A DNA stretch of 64,000 bases, taken from NCBI RefSeq assembly GCF_963675165.1, contig NC_087384.1, positions 1,510,501 to 1,574,500 on the forward strand, written 5' to 3'. The position numbers and the translations under genes were made by a program. The notes below the pieces were generated by a model. It was not told where the DNA came from. It made no database searches and saw only the letters and a list, made by a program, of their open reading frames with translations. Each line of letters begins with the position of its first letter. The stretch's first letter is position 1. This document shows positions 29,535 through 43,577 of the stretch, piece by piece. Source of the stretch: Halichondria panicea. Taxonomy: Eukaryota > Porifera > Demospongiae > Suberitida > Halichondriidae.

Positions 29535-29748
29535 TAGCATATGCATGCAATCATTGCATGCCGGCATTATGTAATCATGCTAACGCTACATTGCAAGTCA
29601 TAATTATGTCTGATCAAGTTCAAAAACACTGTTTACAAGAATGGCAAATAATATAGTTAAATATTAATCAGGGACTCCTCCTAAGAAAGAACAACTCTTG
29701 TCTCAATAAACAGCAGTAATGCATGCTACTTAAATTACATCCAAAATT

Positions 29749-30804
29749 TCAAACAGAACTAACTTCCTCATCTGAGTCTCCGTACAGCATTCGATATTGC
29801 CCTGCCATGGTGGAAGCAGCTGATCGTTGGTGCATCTTATGATCAATCTCTTTACACATGGCCCGCAGTTGTTGGGCCATTTGTTGTGCGGGAGTATCAG
29901 TACGTGTATCAATCTTGGGCTCATCGTTAACCTCTTTTTGTGTACATTGCGTACCTTCCGAGACTTTCAATTCCGAGTCTTTCAGATTGTCCTTAGGGTT
30001 AATTGTTGTTTTGCTGCTCCCTGTTCGAGTATTTTCCCTTTTTGCAAGTGGTGGGTGTAGTCGAAACAGCATTCCCTTTGCACTTGAACTAGGGTCACTA
30101 ATGGAAGGCAGTGTGACTGTCTTGTATTGGTACGTCTTCTGCGTTTCATCCTCCGAGGCTAACTTTACCATGGCAACGTATCCGTCAATCTTAAAAGCAC
30201 GACGACTGCAGTTAATGTAAAACTGTTCTCCCTCAATCCAATCGCTCAGACTAACGGGTGTGGACAGACACATCATACAAACAAATGTAGATTGCACTCG
30301 ACTGTGAAGACAGAATCTTGCTTGGTTCGTGAGAACAGTTGACTTCAGCTGTAAAGGACCCTCACTCTGACCAAAGAGTCCAGTATTGGTGGTAAGATAG
30401 AGTGGTAGGTTAGTCTTTTTGGTTCGTGATCTCACTACGGGGTCATTTATGTTTGTCAGTCGCGATCGATTCCCTTGCCAATGCACAACGAAGAACTCAG
30501 AGGGATATTTTGAGTCTCCAGTTGGAATGATGTGGAATGGAGATGCATCTTCTGGACTAGTTGTACCATACACAGTGTTGTTGTTTTTACTCACACACCA
30601 GTAAACATCTATCTCCTTTCTGTATTTATCCGTTTCTTTAGTTTGTGTGCGATCTCCTTGAGTGTCATCTGTTTCCCCTGCTATATCTTCTTGAGCGTCG
30701 GAAGTTATAATACCTCCTTGATCGGTTTCTCTCACATTATCATCAACGGTATTTGTTTCTTCATTTTCAGCAGGGGTATGTTCAGTGTCAGCTTCTTTAG
30801 GCAT
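29749..30804 (-). CDS. Unrecognised single-exon protein, possibly beta-trefoil-like
   Basis: An uninterrupted 351-codon frame on the minus strand. The first 65 residues are acidic and Thr-rich. A compact region, roughly residues 65-245, is rich in beta-strand patterns (EIDVYWCVSK, LPLYLTTNTG, GPLQLKS, RFCLHSRVQSTFVCMM, EGEQFYINC). The repeated short strand pattern is reminiscent of a beta-trefoil fold, but that is a weak inference. The tail is charged and ends DSDEEVSSV. There is no signal peptide and no membrane segment. I do not recognise a family. Lack of introns in an intron-rich neighbourhood may indicate a retrocopy or a lineage-specific gene. Confidence 0.6.
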   Translation of the reverse strand: MPKEADTEHTPAENEETNTVDDNVRETDQGGIITSDAQEDIAGETDDTQGDRTQTKETDKYRKEIDVYWCVSKNNNTVYGTTSPEDASPFHIIPTGDSKYPSEFFVVHWQGNRSRLTNINDPVVRSRTKKTNLPLYLTTNTGLFGQSEGPLQLKSTVLTNQARFCLHSRVQSTFVCMMCLSTPVSLSDWIEGEQFYINCSRRAFKIDGYVAMVKLASEDETQKTYQYKTVTLPSISDPSSSAKGMLFRLHPPLAKRENTRTGSSKTTINPKDNLKDSELKVSEGTQCTQKEVNDEPKIDTRTDTPAQQMAQQLRAMCKEIDHKMHQRSAASTMAGQYRMLYGDSDEEVSSV

Positions 30805-31086
30805 AATGCAGGAGATAAGGAAAGGCCCCTCTGTGGATGGAGTATAATTATTATGTAGCTAATGTACTGCCAATGAACTAACATGAAGACTATGTTGGAT
30901 CTTGTTAGAACTTGATTAAACATGGTAGAACAAGAACAGTGTAATGTTATAGACTAAACTGTATAGGTGTTAAGGTGTACACTAGAATAGACAGCTATTT
31001 TTAGCTTTACTGTTTTGTGCTATAATAAGCTTCTAGAACTGCAGCTTAGTTCAGTCTCATTATTTATGCTTTTTGTGCAATGCAAA

Positions 31087-32155
31087 TTATGTTAATAAAT
31101 CGTACTTTGCTATCTCTAGCGTAGCTGTATCTCTGATATTTTGCAACAGACTATAGGGTATAATTGTTATAATTATCTCACCAGTTGGATCCGCCTTCCG
31201 CTGTATGTACTCTTTCACTGCATTTTGTAGTGCAGGTTGCAGGTAAGGGATAGGTGTCAGGTTATAAATCGGTTTAATCTGGAATCCAATGACAGCCTCA
31301 TTTTCCTTCGACCTTGTGACGGTTCCATCATCATTGATCTTGCCAATCGATCTCTCTTCTTTATGGCTTTGAAACCATAGCTTCTCGGTGAATCCGGACA
31401 GACCACCCTCCACATATTTCCCTGCTCCGACCGCAGCCCCTCCCCCCAACTTTCTTTCCCTGGAACTGATTGTGGCTGCACTGTACTTCATGGCACCCAG
31501 TTCTATAGAGCTGACATAATGAGTAATTCCTAGATCTCGAACAAACACTTCACAGTCATTGGAAATCTCTTTTCGTTGCTCTATGCTACATGTATCATAG
31601 TGCCTGAAAATTTCCTTGACCGCTTTTGCTATTTTCATATCAGCTTCCTTAACACCGGGTTTTGCTATTTCCGTATCAGCTTCTTCAACACCGGCTTTGG
31701 TTGACTCTCTGCTTCTGATTCGATCGAGGATCCATAAGCAAAATTTCAATTCGAAAAAATTATCTTCCTCATTGTGCTTATATTGTGCATGTGGCTTGTC
31801 AGTCTGAACATATGGTGGCAAATCACCGAAAGTAGTGCAAAAAGATATTGTTCTTGTCTTGATTTTCGTCCCAGCAATTCTCATGCGTGAGGTCACACTT
31901 TGTTTGTTGTGCGTCCATTCCAATCTTGATCTGGCTACTCGGATCGTCCAGCAAGAGTCGAATCTTCTGCTGCTCTTGTGAAATTGTCGACACCACTTTC
32001 TCATATTTCTCAAACATACCACTCTCTTCAGTTTTGATAATGTTCGTATCGGATATCTTTCTCACTACAAAAGAACTTTTGTTTTTCCACATGTGAGTAT
32101 CAGTGACGTTGACTCCTCTACCTAGCCCCAGAGTTTCATAATCAATTCCAGCCAT
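31087..32155 (-). pseudogene. MACPF-like (perforin-type) gene with a frameshift
   Basis: Two overlapping minus-strand frames cover one protein. The first, from the ATG at 32155, contains LGRGVNVTD and runs to a stop at 31823. The second carries the continuation: GTKIKTRTISF, then the MACPF-like core ITHYVSSIELGA, a glycine-rich stretch, and EAVIGFQIKPIYNL, ending at 31087. By family pattern the change of frame falls in the A-rich stretch around 31895-31912. I see no GT-AG intron there, so it is a one-base indel, a disabled copy, or an assembly error. The closest family I recall is the uncharacterised animal and fish group beginning LGRG with an ITHYVS motif; membership in the pore-forming MACPF superfamily is probable, not certain. 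No signal peptide is visible. The start codon lies only 93 bp from the end of the KDZ transposon. Confidence 0.6.
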
Positions 32156-32239
32156 TCTTAAAAGTAAGAAGGTCTAAAAACAGTCTAAAAACTAGTAGAA
32201 GTAGACTTAGTACAGTATTAAACCTAACCTACAATGCCT

Positions 32240-32248
32240 TAATTAGGT
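32240..32248. repeat. Target-site duplication, left
   Basis: TAATTAGGT directly before the left end of the KDZ element, and repeated exactly at 40269-40277 after its right end. If one base is assigned to the element, the duplication is 8 bp (AATTAGGT), the length I recall for KDZ transposons. Confidence 0.85.
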
Positions 32249-32342
32249 TAGATGGGCGTGCCTGTCCCCAGCCATAAATTTTATGGCTGGGGCACCCCAT
32301 TCGCATGGGTCAGCACTGGTTAATAGTAGTCTTATGGTCAGC
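32249..32342 (+). repeat. Left terminal inverted repeat of KDZ element
   Basis: About 94 bp matching 40196-40268 in inverted orientation, including CGCATGG, AGCACTGG and AATAGTAGTCTTA. The outer 12 bp are identical. The left copy has about 22 extra bases forming part of a near-perfect 27-bp hairpin (CCCCAGCCATAAA, one T, then its complement), absent from the right copy. Confidence 0.88.
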
Positions 32343-32485
32343 ATTGGCACTGCATGTAGTCAAGGCTGGTTATAGTCAGATCACTTGACCTATGAACTCA
32401 AGATATACCACAGCACACGGTTTGCACTGCACTGCACTACTCACTGGACTGGACAACGCAGCTGGTTGGTACAAGGTGGAGAGTA

Positions 32486-35776
<3,291 letters not shown>

Positions 35777-36213
35777 CCAGCTGACTATAAAACTACTATG
35801 ATAATTGTTATAATTATTGTATATACAATTGTAATAGGAATGGTAAAGGTTTCCTTCCATTTTATTCGCGATTCTATATTCTCTCTATCTTGTGTACTGT
35901 ATACGTAAGTAAGATTACGTTATTATTGTTTGTATGTACGTATATAATTATATGTATGTTACAATTGTATGTATGACATAGATAATAATTTATGTCCGAG
36001 TTTAGGACTATATATATAATTGTCAAAACTATATGCAGTTCATATTCATATAATGTTGTCACTTTATAATTATGCATGCGCGCGGTTGACTTATAATAGC
36101 CTTGACTTCAATTTATAAAAGGCATTGATGTTTAAATAACGACTGCCTATAGCTAATTAATTAAAGTGTGATTAATAAATTATTAATTAAAGTACATAAA
36201 AAAAGATAAGTGT
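35777..36213. other. Spacer between the two convergent genes of the KDZ element
   Basis: A 437-bp AT-rich stretch between two stop codons, with many short ATTAAT and ATAATTAT runs. It probably holds both 3' UTRs. No other feature was seen. Confidence 0.6.
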
Positions 36214-39200
36214 TCAATTGTCCACGTCAGAATCATCATCACTACTACTGTCTGTACAAATAATATCAGTAACGGAAGGGTAATCATGTTCATGAATTTG
36301 ACAATTGTAAAAAAATGAACCATCTGGGCCTAATAAGCTCGTATCAGGTATCTCTACAGTATGATACTGGTTAACTGTTCTGGAAAACGTAATTAAATAA
36401 GATTCGCAAAGTAATAATCTTCGGTGCAAAAGGTTAAGGCAACCTTTCTGAAACAGAGACAGACTATCAGATGTGGCGATATCCTGTATATGACGACTTA
36501 TTACGGAATGCTCGTATTTCAGGTTGTTGGCAACAGTAATAATTTCTTCCATTATCATCTTCACTTCTTCCGTTGCCCTTTCCTTCATATTACACGCTCT
36601 CACAACTTTTATCCACAAATGGATGGGAATGGTACAATTTCCAGCCGACGCGACCTCCAACGTAGACAATTCTTCCAAATTGGAAACTGTCTCCCAATTC
36701 AAATTGGCTGGCAGATGGTATGCTACTCCTTCAAATTGATCATGCCGCATACCATTAAATCTGCTCACTGTTCGTTTCAGCGTACTCGTACTTGATGATA
36801 TCTTCTTTGCAAGGCGTGCAGCAATCGATTGACCATCTGTAACAAAGTACATAGATCATGTTAGCATGCATACATACTACAATCTGATTGGCTAAAGGTA
36901 GTGTTCTATCCAACTTAGAAAATCATGTAGATCCAAATCTGATTGGCTAGAGAATCATGGTTGCTATAATAAAAAATGATCTAAAATTAATGCTTAGACA
37001 CTAGCTGTTTAGGAAGTTTCCACATAATTTAGAAGCCCTCAGGGCTAGTAGAACCCTCACTACGTTCGGGATACTATACAACCAGCTCTTTGGGCTTCTA
37101 AATCATAACTATTATTTATATAATTACATGATTGTGCTGACTAACATTCTTACCAGCGTATCTCGCTTTGGTAGATATTAAAAACCTATGCTCGCGAGCA
37201 ATGTGAAGGATGTTCTGAAAGGTTTTGTGACGTTGCCCGAAACCAGTCAAAGTGTCATCACAATTTTGATACAATCATCTGATGATTAATGCTCACTCAG
37301 ATCAGTTTGACTCCTTGCGAACAGCCCGTGTTGTTGTTTCTGCAATTGTTCAGCTGATGACTCCGTCAGTGTACCTGAAGGTGCAATATAAAAGTGCACA
37401 AAATTCACAAACTTTATTCTTGACTACGTCTAACCATTTGACTCATTGATTAGCTTTGATAAGTCCTCTGTTGCACTATGTTGAGTGTTTTGGGCGTTCT
37501 TTAGCCTTTTGACTAACAATGCCCCTACGTATACAAGAGTTAGCACTTTTTTTTCCTTTATGCAAAGCATACATAGGTGCATACCAACTAGTGCTGAGAG
37601 CTAATATTAAGGTAGCCCTAACAAAAAACAAACCTAGATTAAGACGTACTCTTGATGCATAATGTAATAGAGCTGAGGTAAGGACATCAATGCGATGAGA
37701 TGGTCGCATTTCTTTGGTGGATTTAGCAAATCTTCTTAGATATGACCACAGTCTCTCCATAGCTTCACCATCAGTAAGTCTGCATCCAATTAGGACTCTA
37801 GGTGAATATGTCAGCTACATGTATAATACAACAGTAAGTTATTAACACACAGCTTTGGCATCTTTCTTCTTACCTGACAGAATGCACAATGCCCATAGAC
37901 ATGAAAAATTGGCACTCCTAATGTTGTCTTTTCTAACATGTCAAGATGTCCACGATTCTGGAGAAGTAATCAAATATGAGTGCATACTAATTAAGATTAG
38001 ATCTGACTATTGAGACACAAACCTTCAGATGAGTTTCGAGTAAGCAGGCAATATCATACAGTAACAACAGACACTTGTCATCCTTGTTTTGGTGTGCCTT
38101 CTTTAGCAGGTACACAGGATATGCTAGTCTAGATAATTAAGATACAGAATACCTTAATTTTTAACAATGCACCATGTATGCTCTTTTTGAAAACCTTAAT
38201 TTTATGTACATACCTTTCTCCATGCTTCATATTCAGAAATCTCTGGGGAAACTCATGACGACAGATGCTTCCAAACACGGCAGTTTCATCTAGAGCTGCG
38301 TACCTTGATTTGGAGCGCAAAGTGTCTCCAGCGAGGAACTCATGACACCCCTAATGCCAGGATAAAATTAACTGAGTGAAATGTGCTAAAAGTCTATTTA
38401 ATTACATCCAAATTGTATAGCGCAGGTTTTCACACTTGACCAATTAAGTATAACGCTAAAACCTTACCTTGTCGATTATCTGGCCAAATGTATCATAATC
38501 AGCAACAAACTCATCTACTGCTTGCTGTTCCTCAAAGAATACACCAGAGAAGTGGTGGTTGAACACTAACACCAGCAGACTTTTTCCGACATAGTCCAAA
38601 TACACCATCCATGGATATAATTTGAGTTCCATTGCTCTGCAGGTAAAAGGTAAGTATAGGCTGCCAGAGTCTAATTGCTATAACAAAACCACAAACCTGA
38701 GGACAGGCAGGGCAGATAGCTGTAGTGTTCAAGTCAGGAGACAAAAATAGAAGACAGTCGAGTTGATATCTGTTGAACCTGAATGTTAATGTGAATATGT
38801 CGTATTATGTTCTTTCACAATTAATATACCCTACCTATATTCTTCAAATGCATCAATCATGACAGGATAGATCTTCCGGAGCTATAGAAGAATAAACAGA
38901 TTAAAACAACTGACAATTAAAAGTGTGTACCTCAAGCGATTGCTGACGCATGCAACATGTACACCTCATCAGTGCGCAACAATTAATGTATAATTATAAC
39001 CGACATCAAATTCACATACTTGTTTGCTGATATCTCTTCCAATTTTGTATTCAAGAGAACGACAAAAAGCATCGACACCAATACACCCTTCCAGCAAAAG
39101 TGACTCCATCCATAGTAGCAGATCCTGATGAAATGCTAGGGTGGGAGTTGCTGGTGTCGCTGGCCACATATTATGCCGCACAAGAGTAACAGCCTCAGGC

Positions 39201-40032
39201 TCACACTTGCAGAAGGTTACGCACACACAATGCTGGAAACCTGTAAGTCATTGGATTCTTAGACACAGGCTATATCAGTGTAGTTAAACAAATACCTTTA
39301 GGATCAAGACAAACAACTTCTTTTATGTAAGTTGTACAGCAACAATGAAGTGCTGGAAAGGTTCTCGACTGCTTGAAATAGTATGGGTGAAGCATTCCAT
39401 TCTGTAAAATCAGATCGCATGCATTTAATAATCACAAATGTACAGCAGTATGTTTGATTAGTGCATACTTTCCAGAGAAAAGGTCGATGAAAAATATTTG
39501 TCAGAGAGTGTACTGAGTCCACATGGTTGGCACAGTAGTATGCCTGTGGTCCACAATCCCGGCAAATTGCAACAGCGGGTTCTTCACACTCGGCACACAC
39601 AGAACAAGGGGAAGGAATTCCGGTTTCTACACTGGCACGTAGCAACTGGACACGCACTTCAGCCCAGTTGTCAGCAGCCTTCTGCTGTCGCTTCTCATAA
39701 GCACTTGAGCTCACCGTGTCTGGAAAAGTGGTGTCATCCTGCCCCGAGCTCTCTGGATCATGATCATACCACTCACTACTGATTAATACATCTGGAGAGT
39801 CGCCACTGATAACATCAGTAGGCCTGCTCGCTCCATGTACATCTACTTCTTCAGCTTCATTTTTATCACTGGAGAGGAACCTAGTACTGCTGGAAGAATT
39901 AACAGAAGAGGATTCTGGCACAGCAGACAAAGAGAGAGACTTTTTATGCACAGCACGACGTTTTGAAGGAGATACTTCAAAGTAGGAGATAGATTGAGAC
40001 TTAGGCTTCACACTTATCCTTCTCTTGCTCAT
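36214..40032 (-). pseudogene. KDZ transposase, one-base frameshift
   Basis: Twelve exons, 5' to 3': 40032-39469, 39401-39296, 39240-39020, 38881-38835, 38778-38697, 38636-38468, 38350-38214, 38128-38023, 37957-37874, 37814-37634, 37374-37297, 36836-36214. The N-terminal part ends in a Cys cluster (CSVCAECEEPAVAICRDCG, then YYCANH), the CxC domain typical of KDZ transposases. Core motifs follow: DGVFGLCRKKSAG, GDTLRSKSRYAALDETAVFG, CRHEFPQRFL, YDIACLLETHLK, HVYGHCAFCQ and DGEAMERLWSYLRRF; the last contains a probable catalytic acid of the DDE set. Lengths sum to one base more than 799 codons. The surplus is in the sixth exon near 38545-38560, where the frame of GLCRKKSAG runs to a stop while the next motifs continue one base over. 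Possible causes are inactivation, assembly error or frameshifting. Confidence 0.85.
36880..37110. mobile_element. Dispersed foldback repeat, copy 2 (KDZ transposase intron)
   Basis: Same family and orientation as 14030-14280. Shared blocks include AATCTGATTGGCTAAAGG, GTGTTCTATCCAACTTAGAA, TAGGAAGTTTCCACAT and TTGGGCTTCTAAATCAT. It sits in the last intron (36837-37296) of the transposase gene, so it inserted into the KDZ element or was carried with it. Confidence 0.78.
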
Positions 40033-40195
40033 GGCCGGCCAGCTAGCTAGCTAGCTAGCTATAGAATATATAGATCTAGATCTAGATCTACCTGAGAGCT
40101 CAGTGCACCACATAGATAAAAGATCTCGCTACTTTAGATTAAACTCGGTATAGACTATAGTCAATAGTCACTACTGCATGCTTTGCAGCTTACAT

Positions 40196-40268
40196 GCTGA
40201 CCTTAAGACTACTATTATCCAGTGCTAACCATGCGAACCCCCTGGCTGGGGACGGGCACGCCCATCTA
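40196..40268 (-). repeat. Right terminal inverted repeat of KDZ element
   Basis: About 73 bp, the inverted counterpart of 32249-32342. It ends CACGCCCATCTA. Compared with the left copy it lacks the extra hairpin arm. Confidence 0.88.
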
Positions 40269-40277
40269 TAATTAGGT
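40269..40277. repeat. Target-site duplication, right
   Basis: TAATTAGGT, identical to 32240-32248. It overlaps by three bases the direct repeat of the small foldback insertion that follows. Confidence 0.85.
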
Positions 40278-40345
40278 AAGGTCATAGATAGTAAAGGAAA
40301 CAGGTCAGACCCCCCTTCTTTCCTTTACTATCTATGGTAAGGTCA
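40275..40345. repeat. Miniature perfect foldback flanked by a 10-bp direct repeat
   Basis: An 18-bp perfect inverted repeat (CATAGATAGTAAAGGAAA at 40283-40300 and its complement at 40319-40336) with an 18-base loop. It is flanked by GGTAAGGTCA at 40275-40284 and again at 40336-40345. The arrangement looks like a very small insertion with target duplication next to the KDZ element end. Confidence 0.65.
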
Positions 40346-40785
40346 AGTGTTAGTGGTTCCAGTGGTACATGGTAGGGAAGCCCATTAGAGGTCACCACCT
40401 CTGCTAGCGTTGTATAAAGGACAATATTCCAGACGTTGTGGCAGCTCTGAATTAAGTGCTTTCCTTGATCTTGTCAGTGAAATTTTTCAACTATTATAAA
40501 TAGGTCTGCTGTACAATCAGTTAGCTATACTAATAGGCTATCTGTTTTGGGATTTTACCTTGACAGATAATTAATCTGCATGAAAGGTCCATAATAACTT
40601 TGAACAGAACGCTAAAATTACTACCCGGACCCGTATATAATAGGTAGCTCAGCTGAGACGGGCAGTAAATCAAAGTGGGCAGCCCTAAAACTCTGTTTTC
40701 TTAAAGGTAGCTATATTCATAATAAATCAATCACATAAAGTAGAGAACAAAATTGAGCAGTACGTTTTAGACAATCTATTGAGTG
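40346..40785. other. Spacer between KDZ element and Deltex 3' end
   Basis: No gene seen. It presumably holds the 3' UTR of the Deltex gene. Confidence 0.5.
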
Positions 40786-42132
40786 TTATAGTTCGTCATC
40801 ACTGTCTGAGGATATCACGAAAGGTTCGTCCTCACTCCCACACTCCTCCACACACTCACTGCCCTCCCCCTCCACACCTTGAGCTGCCAGTTCCAGCATA
40901 ACATTGTCCAGGTAGTTTGGGTCCGGGTAACCATGGCCACCGTAGTTATTAGTCTCTGTCTTGTGATGTATTTCGTTCCATACCAGTGTGTCAGTAGCAC
41001 CTGTGGTAACGCTGGTCCCTATAGTAAACGTCAGCTTGCGTTCCCAGGCAATACGTAGTAGTGCTAACACCTGTGTAAGAGAAAGATAATCACTAATTAA
41101 AGTTAAGAAAAACAAGGCTATCTCTTAATTATTCAGTGGCTCTTAAAAAAGAGATACATGTATGACAATAACACCTTTTGTCCTTTAGGTGAGTCAGGGA
41201 GATAGCATGTCCTGGGGAAACCATTCACTCGATATCTTCTGCCATTCTGTGTACACATGTGTGTATGTAGTAATGAGATCTACTGTACCTACAGATCCGT
41301 GTGTACACACACTCGGGCCGTTTAAAAATGAAAAAATGTTTAGGGGCCATAATTATGACAAAAACTGATACTCACTTGCACTCCAGCTTTAAAGTTGTAT
41401 GTGATCTCAATAGTGCTGAAGCCCTCGTGCCCTGGCAGAGAGAATGGTCTCGTAGAAACATTCATCGTCCCTGAGGGCATATCTCCAGTCCTGATTCCGT
41501 ACGACTTCTTACACGTGGGGCATTGGAACCCAGACTGTAGGGATAGTACCATATTGTAGCACTATCAAAGGACTATTCTTTGCATCTTTTATTCACGTTC
41601 TTAACAAAAGTTACTATTGTCAAAGTTAGCTCCGAAAACAGGCCTGATTTAGAAAAAACTCCCACTTACGGCCACGTTTTTTTCCAGAAAATGGACAATT
41701 TGGGCCTAAACGCAATCGCTGATGTAAACTAAAGCACTAAAGTGTAAATCCTCGGCTGGTGACATGTATAACCATGCAGAAGCAATAAATGCAGTGTATG
41801 TAGTATGTATGCTGTCTAACACAGCAACTCAGTATCGATCAAATAAAACTGGAAGCATCCTGAAACATTGTCATTGAGAACAGAGTTTTAGTGGTACATG
41901 AGACATACATTGTGGACTAGAATCACAGAAGCCTGGAGTCTTATAAGGCTATCCTGCAAAGAAGCTTTACAAAGCAATAACAACAAATAAGCCTTGAATA
42001 AAGGCCGCGTTTGCTTGCTTTTATTCGACGACGAAGCTTTACCTAAAAATATGAAAACTAATAACATGCTGTGTATTATACATGCTGTAAACGTAAACGC
42101 AGCGCTACGGCATCCAGGTAAGCAGGCTCAGA

Positions 42133-42178
<46 letters not shown>

Positions 42179-43499
42179 CAAACGACTACATGTGCTACAA
42201 CCCGCTGGCCGCAGGTTAATGATTACTAGTGTACCCGAGTGCCAGTGCTCTTGATGTACATGAGTAGACAGGGTCGATGAAGCATATGACCACACTTTCG
42301 TAGCTTACAGACATCGAGGGGGGGTAGCGAAATGGAGGGGGTAGTATCGTCCTCAAACCCAGGGGCCTCAGTCAGATTGTTCATACAGATTGGGCACGGC
42401 TGTGTATGAGGAGGAGGGGGGGAGGGCAGTAAGTATCGCACTTGCCACCATTTAAAGTGTCACCAATATCAACATACCTCATCCTTTTCGTGCTTCACCC
42501 AATCCACCACCCTCACATAGTCACTGAACCGATCATCTAATCCTAGTACACTCCGTCCTCTAGCCACACCCACAACACTCCCACGTGCTTTCTTAGAACT
42601 CGGAGCTTTTCCACTTTTCTTTATCTTATTAACAGTTCCAGGGATCTTGGTAGTAGCGGTTGCACTTTTAACAGCAGCCTTCGTAGAGGTTAAAGACACC
42701 TTCGTATTTTTTCTGGCTCCAGATTTTTTTGGAGATTTAGCAGTTGTTCCCGTGTACATTACTGCTCCAGTGGAATTCCCGAAAGAGGATGTGGGTGTGG
42801 TTATAGAGCGTGTAACCATTGTACAGTGAGAGGTGGGGGATAGCACTGATAGAGAGGTGAGGGGTAGTGCTAGCAGATACTGTACTGTTCCCGTGGTGAG
42901 TGGACATCGACGGATCTTACGCTTGGTGTTGTACGAATGACGAGTTTGTTCCATTCTATGAAAGTCTATTGTGTAGGGCAGTGCCACAGCTGTACCAAAC
43001 AGGTTGATGGAAGTCAATCTGCTTAAGTGAGCTTCTTCAATGATGATAGAGGTTTTCGTTTCATAAGGAACGAATTGTGATGGTTGTGCCTCCCACGTCC
43101 AGTAGGCAGCCGTTGATTGTCTACTGTACAGCTGCAGCGTTGTCCTACGAATAGCTCGACTGTGCCCTGAGGGGGAGGAGATGCAGTGATTGAAACTGAA
43201 TGCAATGTAGTATAGAGGTTAACCGCATGCACATATGCATACACGTACAGATGTTAGTCTAAAGCCTACTACGAATCTATTAGTGTTTATATTAGTGTTT
43301 ATAACTCTCCACCTGAGGAGGCACTGCGCTGCAACAATTTTCCGATATCCACAGTGTAGCTGGGCAGGGACACAGTGGTCTGTCCTCTGGCACTGGCCCC
43401 CTCTATAGTGTTGGATATATCTGGAGGGTATGGAGAGAAGCCGCCATCGTCACGCCGCCATTCCCAGCACACACAAGACAAGAGAGAAGAGGTGGCCAT
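40786..43499 (-). CDS. DTX: Deltex-family E3 ubiquitin ligase
   Basis: Six exons, 5' to 3': 43499-43313, 43166-42478, 42399-42235, 41534-41376, 41246-41175, 41070-40786, in frame, 518 aa. Two WWE domains at about residues 8-150 (starts [18 protein letters not shown] and [17 protein letters not shown]) bind ADP-ribose, or Notch ankyrin repeats in fly Deltex. A basic Ser/Thr/Lys linker follows, then a RING finger ([28 protein letters not shown]). The C-terminal Deltex domain carries [26 protein letters not shown] and [12 protein letters not shown]. The full WWE-WWE-RING-DTC order is that of DTX1/2/4 rather than DTX3, so a role in Notch signalling is likely. The tail is acidic (SSDSDDEL). The donor of the third exon (CGG|GTACAC) is weaker than the others. 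The gene is head-to-head with the Rieske gene. Confidence 0.9.
42132..42176. repeat. (CAGA)n microsatellite
   Basis: About eleven ACAG/CAGA tetranucleotide units in the Deltex intron between the two RING exons. Confidence 0.95.
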
Positions 43500-43577
43500 A
43501 GATAATTAATTATGATCAGCCCTCTTGACAACACAGCTGCTGATTTGGCAAATGTACGAATTATTTATGGGTTCAAG
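43500..43577. promoter_or_regulatory. Very short divergent promoter (Deltex/Rieske)
   Basis: The Deltex ATG (43499, minus) and the preferred Rieske ATG (43578, plus) are 78 bp apart. An alternative plus-strand ATG at 43512 would leave only 12 bp. The two transcripts must share control sequence, and their 5' UTRs are extremely short or overlap. Confidence 0.6.

Noticed and set aside
31820-32022. A small intron explaining the two frames of the MACPF-like gene
   Set aside because: No GT-AG pair fits between the motif-bearing parts, so an indel is the simpler explanation.
41994-42254. 86-codon plus-strand frame including QTDRQTDRQ repeats
   Set aside because: It is the translation of a (CAGA)n microsatellite in a Deltex intron.
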